Shown in pieces: positions 7,901 to 11,525 of a stretch of 11,525 bases of DNA. The notes beneath the pieces are model-generated. The model saw nothing but the letters and a program-made list of their open reading frames with translations. It made no database searches and was not told the DNA's origin. Origin of the DNA: Candidatus Hodarchaeota archaeon (GTDB taxonomy: Archaea; Asgardarchaeota; Heimdallarchaeia; Hodarchaeales; YT1-039); contig JAEOTF010000384.1 in NCBI GenBank assembly GCA_016840025.1, positions 1-11,525 of the forward strand. The letters are read 5' to 3'. A program made the translations under genes and the position numbers. Numbering within the stretch: position 1 is the first letter of the stretch; the number at the start of each line of letters is the position of its first letter.

Positions 7901-7974
7901 CCTTCACTACCGTAAAACAAACCTATGAGGACTTCCAGCAAACTTGGATGAAGCGTCTTGATGCTAGATACTAA
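4963..7974 (+). CDS. NosD-like beta-helix / TSP3 repeat membrane-anchored surface protein
   Basis: This predicted type I membrane protein has 1003 residues if translation begins at ATC 4963; the first in-frame ATG is 5020. Residues 1-20 form a signal peptide (Lys-Gln, then a hydrophobic core LLISAFLLGLAIIVG). Residues about 95-685 are a right-handed beta-helix of PbH1/NosD type with 22-23-residue coils of the form NNTCxQN...GIxLxxSxNSxV. Fifteen coils carry Cys at the same place, and most also carry N-linked glycosylation sequons. An irregular insert interrupts the helix near 300-360. The helix ends with the NosD-like GNFWLDYTG. Residues about 687-865 hold TSP3-like calcium-binding repeats (DSDxDSLTDGEEV). 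A single membrane helix lies at about 879-899 and is followed by about 100 helical, probably cytoplasmic residues. A cell-surface adhesion, glycan or sensing role is inferred. The methyltransferase gene follows closely. Confidence 0.87.
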   Translation: MKQLLISAFLLGLAIIVGTMDYNSLLMVSNDSLRPSQQSADFLMDLSVKLTQTSSSYDYVSSGHFNSSYANTVSASSFYTSHSPIFVSNDSTLAGVAISGIGTKSDPYILEGWKIITYGVHGIYIYNTTKYFIIRNCWIETGRVDSVYGIFIKNVGERTAIIANNTCQMNHIGIYIYGSDQTTILNNTCNQNVYSGSSHLKSLSSFSVENNSFSRTFYLRCDCLGVGIGLEFSDSSIIMNNTCIQNSEKGIILYSSDNATVVQNTCTQNGHEGINLWGAGNSKVTDNFCSQNGRAGISLVSSGNSIVINNTFYEDGLELGESSLEGYLSYSILDNWVNGYPLGFMTNQHAFIITTLYGQLILVNCTNVVIQGQNCSNTSTGITLLYSSHCLMRNNTCVQNKQIGHYLRYSNNVTIMDNICSQNEGIGICLFRSNYTTVENNTCCQNNEEGLRLHSSANSSVTNNICSQNSEEGLDLYSSTNSSVINNTCGQNEFEGISLVLSRNSIVGNNTCRHNNLQGLFIYDSPNSIIINNICRYNNATGIKLDRSNSVSVLNNVCTQNFAAGIHIEDSRYSLIAKNTCRYNNATGIFLVENSDNCTINWNLIMGNQAYGVSITESCRNNVIHHNSLLKNNNGTIQAYDDGVNNQWNDVSTKDGNFWLDYTGRQDYQILGTAGATDSYPLKDVLDFDEDGLTDGEEVLTYFTDPAKLDSDMDSLTDGEEVLTYFTDPLRLDSDLDSLTDGEEVLTYFTDPLRLDSDIDSLTDGEEVLIYLTDPLKRDSDTDGLTDGEEILVYNTEPLILDSDGDGMPDGWEVRMEFNPLINDAKADPDNDGFTNLQEYQVGTNPHDSDSDNDFFPDGWDYSWWGNPRTNWDNPLTRGLILGLMLSLGLWSGTIAHQLPKLQRDLEQQFHQFQEQVLRFQENVERIKGQESLEEVKNIANQLSQHYKSCEAHFLLAQQFVKRKWLPSSLRPDLTSWEKTFTTVKQTYEDFQQTWMKRLDARY
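6151..6709 (+). repeat. In-frame 69-base repeats coding the beta-helix coils
   Basis: Nine cysteine codons occur at exactly 69-base spacing (6151, 6220, 6289, 6358, 6427, 6496, 6565, 6634, 6703), each within an NN-T/I/V-C context. Neighbouring units 6301-6369 and 6370-6438 are about 80 percent identical at DNA level, which indicates fairly recent duplication. Other coils are more diverged. A first block (cysteines at 5689, 5758 and 5827) has the same period. Confidence 0.8.
7021..7365 (+). repeat. Five tandem 69-base units coding TSP3-like calcium repeats
   Basis: The motif GAGGAGGTACTGA, or a variant of it, recurs at 7051, 7120, 7189, 7258 and 7327, an exact 69-base period. Units 7081-7149 and 7150-7218 differ at only about five positions and the fifth unit is the most diverged. 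Each unit encodes 23 residues with the Asp ladder D-x-D-x-D-x-L-x-D-G-E-E. The near-identity suggests recent expansion or gene conversion. Confidence 0.85.
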
Positions 7975-8005
7975 CATGAAATAGTTGTACGAAGCGGATT
8001 ATCAA

Positions 8006-8755
8006 ATGGGAACAAGACAAGGATATGAAAAAGTCGCACATCTTTACGATCTGTTTGATAATAAAGACAATATTGATTTCTTTTATCGGTATGCTAAAGT
8101 ACATAGCGCCATTCTTGATATTGGTGCTGGAACTGGGAGGATTGCCATCCCTTTAGCTGAAAGGGGAATTTCCGTTGTATGTATTGAACCATCCCCCGTC
8201 ATGCTCAATGAATTCAGGAAGAAGTTAGAAGGTCACCCTTCTTTGTCGGATAAGATTACCGTCATTGCTGCAGATGCACAATCTTTCAAACTGGATGATG
8301 TCTTCCCAGCAGCTTTTCTTTCTGGCAGCTTTGACCATTTTTTAGATGACTCTGAAAGAAATTTATCACTTCGTAATATTAATCGTCATTTGAAAACCAG
8401 AAGCAAGCTTATTTTTGATGTATGGATTGGTCTTATGAAAGATTCATCATTATATCCTGCAGGAGTTGTTAAAAAAGGGAAATACGAGTATCAGCGATTT
8501 ATAGAAAGTAAAATTCTTCCAGATAATAAAATAGAAGCACTACTTGTTTTCAAAACCTATAAAGACGGGAAACTCATCGAAAAAATCGAACAAAAATCAT
8601 TTGCAGGGATAACAACTCGCGAAAAAGTGCACCAATTATTAGCTGAAACAGGATTTGAAATTCAAAATGAGTTTAATAATTATGATTTCACTCCCTATGA
8701 AGAGGGAGATCCATTGTTAATAATAGAAGCTATCAAAAATGAAATTCGAGATTAA
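8006..8755 (+). CDS. Class I SAM-dependent methyltransferase
   Basis: This 249-residue Rossmann-fold methyltransferase is of the Methyltransf_11/25 type. Motif I, ILDIGAGTGR, lies at residues 36-45. The acidic residue at the end of strand 2 is Glu61 (VVCIEPSP), which normally holds the ribose of S-adenosylmethionine, and Asp90 (AADAQSF) fits the adenine-binding motif. The C-terminal half carries beta strands and a conserved-looking LLAETGFEI near the end, typical of small-molecule methyltransferases of this group. The substrate cannot be deduced. No signal peptide is present, so it is cytoplasmic. The ATG at 8006 was chosen; an in-frame TTG at 7985 would add seven residues, and neither has a clear ribosome site. 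It begins 31 bases after the surface-protein stop and is probably co-transcribed. Its stop codon overlaps that of hicA on the other strand. Confidence 0.85.
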   Translation: MGTRQGYEKVAHLYDLFDNKDNIDFFYRYAKVHSAILDIGAGTGRIAIPLAERGISVVCIEPSPVMLNEFRKKLEGHPSLSDKITVIAADAQSFKLDDVFPAAFLSGSFDHFLDDSERNLSLRNINRHLKTRSKLIFDVWIGLMKDSSLYPAGVVKKGKYEYQRFIESKILPDNKIEALLVFKTYKDGKLIEKIEQKSFAGITTREKVHQLLAETGFEIQNEFNNYDFTPYEEGDPLLIIEAIKNEIRD

Positions 8756-8976
8756 TTCCCTGAACCTAACCATTGTTCTCTAGTTATTCCTGCTTGCTTT
8801 AAAATTCGTCTAAGTAAGTCAACACTAATATCTTTTTTGTGAGGATTTGGGATAGTAAGAACTAGATCATTCCTCACCATGAATTGATGTTTCCCTCCTG
8901 AATATGGTCCTTCAAATCCGAATTCCTTGAGTCGTTTTATTAGCTCTCTGCGGCTGATAGGTCCTAATCTAGTCAA
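8752..8976 (-). CDS. hicA: HicA-family mRNA interferase toxin
   Basis: This 74-residue protein belongs to the HicA/YcfA family, small dsRBD-fold toxins that cleave mRNA during translation. It has the usual layout: an N-terminal helix (RRELIKRLKEFGF), the catalytic-type His30 in SGGKHQFM (family consensus GSHhxF), a strand with IPNPHKKDI and a final helix ending in ILKQAGITREQW. The start is TTG at 8976, overlapping the hicB stop by 8 bases; AGGAG on the minus strand (8991-8987), inside the end of hicB, sits 10 bases upstream. This layout suggests translational coupling, with antitoxin first. The stop shares TTAA with the methyltransferase stop, so the genes meet tail to tail. Confidence 0.85.
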   Translation of the reverse strand: MTRLGPISRRELIKRLKEFGFEGPYSGGKHQFMVRNDLVLTIPNPHKKDISVDLLRRILKQAGITREQWLGSGN

Positions 8977-9223
8977 TTACTTTAATCTCCTGTGGTATGG
9001 AGACGGTTAAATTACCCAAAAAAGGTATTTCCAATCCTTTACGTACCCTAACTAGGATCCATCCTTCAATAACATTAATTAGATTATTTCTACATTCTTC
9101 TAAGGTTTTTCCTGTAGCCCAAATGCCAGGTAATTCGGGTACTTTCCCATAAAATGGTTCATCATCCTCGATTATCTCATAGCGAGCCTTTGAAAGAGCT
9201 TTTTGGATATATTCTGTAATCAT
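8969..9223 (-). CDS. hicB: HicB-family antitoxin (minimal form)
   Basis: This 84-residue HicB/UPF0150 protein should bind and neutralise the HicA toxin encoded directly downstream. The partial RNase H-like core is clear: a first strand (RYEIIEDDEPFYGKV), the hallmark PELPGIWATGKTLEEC and the following helix NNLINVIEGWI. It ends soon after the core, in SIPQEIKVID. There is no additional C-terminal HTH or ribbon-helix-helix domain of the kind many bacterial HicB proteins use for autoregulation, so promoter control may involve another protein or be absent. The ATG at 9223 has no ribosome site close upstream, consistent with a leaderless or short-leader transcript. Confidence 0.85.
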   Translation of the reverse strand: MITEYIQKALSKARYEIIEDDEPFYGKVPELPGIWATGKTLEECRNNLINVIEGWILVRVRKGLEIPFLGNLTVSIPQEIKVID

Positions 9224-9250
9224 ATTGATCAGGGTATAGTAAAGGCTTTC

Positions 9251-9262
9251 AAATAAATAAAT
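9251..9262 (-). promoter_or_regulatory. Putative TATA element of hicBA
   Basis: On the minus strand this reads ATTTATTTATTT, centred about 33 bases upstream of the hicB ATG. That distance would give a transcript starting within about ten bases of the start codon, matching the absence of a ribosome site. Confidence 0.4.
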
Positions 9263-9320
9263 GTAGACGTTATTGTATCTTATGAATCTATAGAAATCGA
9301 AGCTTTGCCACTTAATATTT

Positions 9321-9479
9321 ATGAAATTTCTAAAAATCAGATTATGTAATCAATGGCTGGAATTAATGGAAGTAATCAGTAAGAAAACTCTTCTACCTCG
9401 ATTAATTTATGAGTATCTACCTTCTTTCGCTTTTGTGTCTGATTCCGACAAAAATAAGCTTCAAAAATTTTCCGACTAA
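9321..9479 (+). CDS. Possible small hypothetical protein (52 residues)
   Basis: An ATG-initiated frame of 52 codons lies in the otherwise empty gap between hicB and the RHH gene. It begins MKFLKIRLCNQWLELMEVIS and ends in a polar KNKLQKFSD. It has a helix-like hydrophobic first half and ordinary residue use. An in-frame TAG lies 30 bases upstream, and there is no ribosome site. An AT-rich stretch directly before the ATG is too close to be its TATA box. It may be a chance ORF or a remnant. Confidence 0.22.
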   Translation: MKFLKIRLCNQWLELMEVISKKTLLPRLIYEYLPSFAFVSDSDKNKLQKFSD

Positions 9480-9503
9480 ATCCTCCACCCGTTTCTAGCT
9501 GTA

Positions 9504-9513
9504 CTTATATAAC
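9504..9513 (+). promoter_or_regulatory. Putative TATA element for the RHH-recombinase pair
   Basis: CTTATATAAC is a good archaeal TATA match. Transcription would start near 9533, giving a leader of about 24 bases to the ATG at 9557. No other promoter-like element lies between here and the recombinase, so both genes are probably on one transcript. Confidence 0.45.
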
Positions 9514-9556
9514 AGATGACGGAGGTATTATCCAAGTATTATAATAGTACTTCACG

Positions 9557-9910
9557 ATGGGCACCCATAAGCTCCCAAATGACCAAAAAAAAGGTCGGTA
9601 TTTACACATGTCAATTCCATATGTAAAGATCGCTCTCACCCCCAAAGAAAAAGTAAAATGGATTGAGTTTGCTAAAAAGGAAACCAGCTTTGGTACAGTT
9701 TCTCGGATGGTTCGGCATGCTGTCCGTATCTTAATGCAAAATCCTGACCTTATTGCAGGTCCAGAATCATTCTTTGAACTTTCTCCCCGTGGAGATAACT
9801 CGGAAGCTCTCAATAAAATCCAATCTGAGTTGAAATTGATTCGTACAACTTTAGAACAACTATCAACTCCTAAAGCCACTTCTGAGGATGATTCATTATG
9901 GACCCAATAG
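9557..9910 (+). CDS. Ribbon-helix-helix-like small protein upstream of recombinase
   Basis: The protein has 117 residues from the ATG at 9557, or 100 from the in-frame ATG at 9608 (MSIPYVKIAL), which may be the better start because the fold seems to begin there. Its N-terminal half has the order strand (YVKIALTPKE), helix (KVKWIEFAKKE), turn and second helix (TVSRMVRHAVRILM), as in ribbon-helix-helix DNA-binding proteins. Its C-terminal part includes a likely coiled-coil helix (EALNKIQSELKLIRTTLEQL) and a polar tail. The stop codon overlaps the recombinase start by 13 bases, so the two are probably translationally coupled. A role as DNA-binding accessory factor or repressor of the recombinase is inferred. 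The fold assignment is by eye and moderate. Confidence 0.65.
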   Translation: MGTHKLPNDQKKGRYLHMSIPYVKIALTPKEKVKWIEFAKKETSFGTVSRMVRHAVRILMQNPDLIAGPESFFELSPRGDNSEALNKIQSELKLIRTTLEQLSTPKATSEDDSLWTQ

Positions 9911-10887
9911 ATCTGAAGGCACTTGCTGAGTCTTGGAAAGAGGAATATTTCCCTTTCGGTGCAGAAAAACCATGGGATCAGTTTAAGGTCAATACAATTG
10001 ACAAATTTGTGCAATTTTTGGTTTCTCATAACCGCGCTAGTCGTCTTACTCCCGGAATGCTTAATGCCTATTTTGATCACCTGAAAAATGACGTAGGTTA
10101 TAGTGGTGGAACACGTGAAAATACTAAGACAGCTTTTCGGTCATTTTTTGAATATTTAGAAGAGAAAGAAGCTGTGTCACCTTTTTTCGCGCGTAAAATT
10201 CAACAACAAGATTTTTGGAAACGTCAAAAACGAGAAGCCGGAAGTTTTTATGTTCGTAGGGTCTATCAAGACGAATTAATGGATTTATTGCGAAAGATGC
10301 ACGAAGAGAGTTTTCTTAGTGATGGTACGTTTGTACCTGTTCGTCGCTTTACATGCTGGTTTGCTTTTCAATTCGCCTTAGGTCAAGCAGAACTACAATC
10401 TATCAAAGCCAATGATATGGATTTTGAATCTGGTGTCCTTAAAATTCAAAGACAGAAAACTAGTGCGAAAATAACCCTTCCTATCTATGATCCTGGGAAA
10501 CAAATCCCTTACATCACACGTTTTCTCAATCTTCGCGAACGTTTCCTTGAAGAAAAGCAGATGACGCATGATTATCTAATATTTAACTCTAATACTGGAG
10601 CTGCACTCCGCAGCATGCGTTCTTATTATGATTTTATCAAAGCAATGTTCGCTGACACTCTATGGTATAAAAAAGGCACTCACTGGATTCGAAAAAGCGG
10701 GGCCTCGCGGTTGTATTATGACTTAAAGTGGAATATTGTCGACGTGAGTCGATTTATGGGACATAGTGACACACAAGTCACGCTCAAATATATTGTTCAC
10801 GACATGGAAGAATTCTTGGAAAGAACTCGAAGAGCCACAGCTCAAGCTTCCTTTTCGCCTCAGAAAATAAGCCCCAAAGCGCGATAA
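9898..10887 (+). CDS. Tyrosine recombinase / integrase with altered active site
   Basis: This 329-residue XerC/D-like site-specific recombinase has an N-terminal SAM-like core-binding domain at about 1-105 (includes TIDKFVQFLV and TRENTKTAFRSFFEYL). The catalytic domain covers about 120-315. Visible active-site residues are Lys187 or Lys191 in the beta-hairpin (QKTSAKITLPI), His262 and Arg265 (HWIRKSGASRLYYD, the HxxR box), His289 (FMGHSD) and the nucleophile Tyr298 (LKYIV). The usual first arginine in the LRxxEL motif seems to be missing: the aligned stretch reads FALGQAELQSI, with Gly162 or Gln163 where Arg is expected. It may therefore be impaired or belong to a divergent family. It is coupled to the upstream RHH-like gene. 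No attachment sites are seen, so whether it marks an integrated element or acts in chromosome resolution is open. Confidence 0.82.
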   Translation: MDPIDLKALAESWKEEYFPFGAEKPWDQFKVNTIDKFVQFLVSHNRASRLTPGMLNAYFDHLKNDVGYSGGTRENTKTAFRSFFEYLEEKEAVSPFFARKIQQQDFWKRQKREAGSFYVRRVYQDELMDLLRKMHEESFLSDGTFVPVRRFTCWFAFQFALGQAELQSIKANDMDFESGVLKIQRQKTSAKITLPIYDPGKQIPYITRFLNLRERFLEEKQMTHDYLIFNSNTGAALRSMRSYYDFIKAMFADTLWYKKGTHWIRKSGASRLYYDLKWNIVDVSRFMGHSDTQVTLKYIVHDMEEFLERTRRATAQASFSPQKISPKAR

Positions 10888-10910
10888 TATGATTAAATCT
10901 CATTAAACTC

Positions 10911-10930
10911 CCATTTTTACTCTCTTTTCT
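10911..10930 (+). terminator. T-rich terminator after the recombinase
   Basis: TTTTT (10914-10918) followed by CTCTTTTCT lies about 25 bases after the recombinase stop. This is consistent with archaeal T-tract termination. No stable hairpin precedes it. Confidence 0.4.
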
Positions 10931-10966
10931 CATAAATAACCGATAAAACTAAATATTTTTAATAAA

Positions 10967-10984
10967 ATTAATCCAGAGATTAAT
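10967..10984. promoter_or_regulatory. Perfect inverted repeat upstream of the FTR1 permease
   Basis: ATTAATC and GATTAAT form a perfect 7-base inverted repeat with a 4-base spacer (CAGA). It lies just downstream of an AT-rich TATA-like stretch (10950-10961), where a repressor would block transcription. An iron-responsive operator is a reasonable guess because of the downstream gene, but the sequence does not match a known box I can name. Confidence 0.35.
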
Positions 10985-11015
10985 AAGAAGCGTTAATAGT
11001 GATTATTCGGGGATA

Positions 11016-11033
11016 GAGTGTAAGAGTATACTC
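11016..11033. promoter_or_regulatory. Palindrome and repeat GAGTGTA-A-GAGTATACTC
   Basis: GAGTATACTC (11024-11033) is a perfect 10-base palindrome. GAGTGTA (11016-11022) directly before it repeats its left half with one change. It lies about 43 bases upstream of the permease start and could be a second regulator site. It is short enough to have arisen by chance. Confidence 0.25.
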
Positions 11034-11063
11034 AACAGACCTAATTCATGGTATTTGACATAA

Positions 11064-11070
11064 GAGGTGA
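11064..11070 (+). promoter_or_regulatory. Shine-Dalgarno GAGGTGA deciding the FTR1 TTG start
   Basis: GAGGTGA is a near-perfect anti-16S match, 6 bases before TTG 11077. Its last three bases are an in-frame TGA, so no earlier start is possible. It shows that this genome uses strong ribosome sites with non-ATG starts. Confidence 0.7.
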
Positions 11071-11076
11071 AATAAT

Positions 11077-11525
11077 TTGGAATTAATCTCAATCACAGCT
11101 TTTATTATAACTTTAAGGGAGACTATGGAGGCTGCGCTTATCATCGGTATTCTACTTGCTTACTTGGCACAAACAAACAATGACGCGCTAAAGCGAGATG
11201 TTTGGTGGGGAGCAATCACAGCAATAATTATTAGCGGAATCTTTGCTTGGATTTTTGAGACGTTCACAGAAGGATTCGAAGGAGACTTGGAAGTATTCTT
11301 TGAAGGTTTTATAATGATTTTAGCTGCGTTTATTTTGACTACTATGATTCTATGGACATTCAAGAGCGCAAAAAATATTAAAAAAGAGTTAGAAGCAAAA
11401 GCACAAGCTGCTACATCTGGAAAAGGAAAATACGCGATTTTTTCACTTGCTTTCATTTCGGTCTTGAGAGAAGGCATTGAAACTGTGCTTTTCCTTACCG
11501 GTGTTACCACAAATGAGCCTTGGAG
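11077..11525 (+). CDS. FTR1-family iron permease, 3' end outside window
   Basis: This membrane permease of the FTR1/EfeU family is thought to import iron across the cytoplasmic membrane. About 149 residues are visible and the gene continues past the window. Both family hallmarks (REXXE, iron-binding) are present: RETME at residues 14-18 in the first helix, followed by the hydrophobic AALIIGILLAYL, and REGIE at 131-135 in a later helix. Hydrophobic helices are visible at about 5-30, 46-60, 75-98 and 120-140. An acidic stretch between the second and third helices (TEGFEGDLEVFFEGF) may contribute to metal handling. The start is TTG at 11077, fixed by GAGGTGA six bases upstream and an in-frame TGA at 11068. 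Small palindromes upstream may reflect iron-dependent control. Confidence 0.9.
   Translation, partial: MELISITAFIITLRETMEAALIIGILLAYLAQTNNDALKRDVWWGAITAIIISGIFAWIFETFTEGFEGDLEVFFEGFIMILAAFILTTMILWTFKSAKNIKKELEAKAQAATSGKGKYAIFSLAFISVLREGIETVLFLTGVTTNEPW

Larger units (their letters stand above)
9224..9556. other. Intergenic gap between hicBA and the recombinase module
   Basis: Apart from the divergent TATA elements and the doubtful 52-codon ORF described separately, I see nothing here: no tRNA, no long repeat and no recognisable attachment site. GGAGG at 9521-9525 is more than 30 bases from the next ATG and serves no obvious start. Confidence 0.4.

Noticed and set aside
9505..10080. 191-residue minus-strand ORF opposite the RHH and recombinase genes
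   Set aside because: It overlaps two plus-strand genes with recognisable folds and active-site motifs and shows no family features of its own.
11160..11510. 116-residue minus-strand ORF at the window end
   Set aside because: It is the antisense shadow of the FTR1 permease, which has two REXXE motifs, a strong ribosome site and membrane helices.

Overview
The window looks like an AT-rich archaeal chromosome segment, most likely from an Asgard (Promethearchaeota) lineage. The main clues are a Ras/Rab-type small GTPase with all five G motifs but no C-terminal prenylation cysteine, a large NosD-type beta-helix surface protein with calcium-binding repeats, and archaeal TATA-like elements upstream of several genes. 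Lineage is an inference. No rRNA, tRNA, CRISPR array or insertion sequence was seen.

Layout, left to right. (1) A 5'-truncated unknown protein and a two-zinc-ribbon protein with a long acidic Ser/Pro-rich linker lie on the plus strand. (2) Convergent to these is the small GTPase on the minus strand. Its in-frame ATG falls inside the fold, so a non-ATG start upstream is proposed. (3) Diverging from it is an Eis-like GNAT acetyltransferase with an SCP2-like C-terminal domain. (4) Next is a 1003-residue predicted type I membrane protein: signal peptide, cysteine-laddered beta-helix, TSP3-like calcium repeats, one membrane helix and a helical tail. A class I SAM methyltransferase follows closely and is probably co-transcribed. 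(5) A HicB/HicA toxin-antitoxin pair lies on the minus strand, tail to tail with the methyltransferase. (6) A gap of about 330 bases holds divergent promoters and perhaps a 52-residue ORF. (7) A ribbon-helix-helix-like protein overlaps a tyrosine recombinase that seems to lack the usual first catalytic arginine. (8) The window ends inside an FTR1-type iron permease with small palindromes upstream.

Translation starts are a recurring theme. TTG starts are well supported for the acetyltransferase, hicA and the permease. The GTPase and the surface protein appear to need even rarer starts (CTG and ATC), each with a Shine-Dalgarno-like sequence at suitable spacing. The genes do not form one obvious pathway. 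The most coherent units are surface protein plus methyltransferase, hicBA, and RHH plus recombinase. I did not find a clearly new multi-gene system; the best leads are the surface protein, the altered recombinase and the non-AUG starts.
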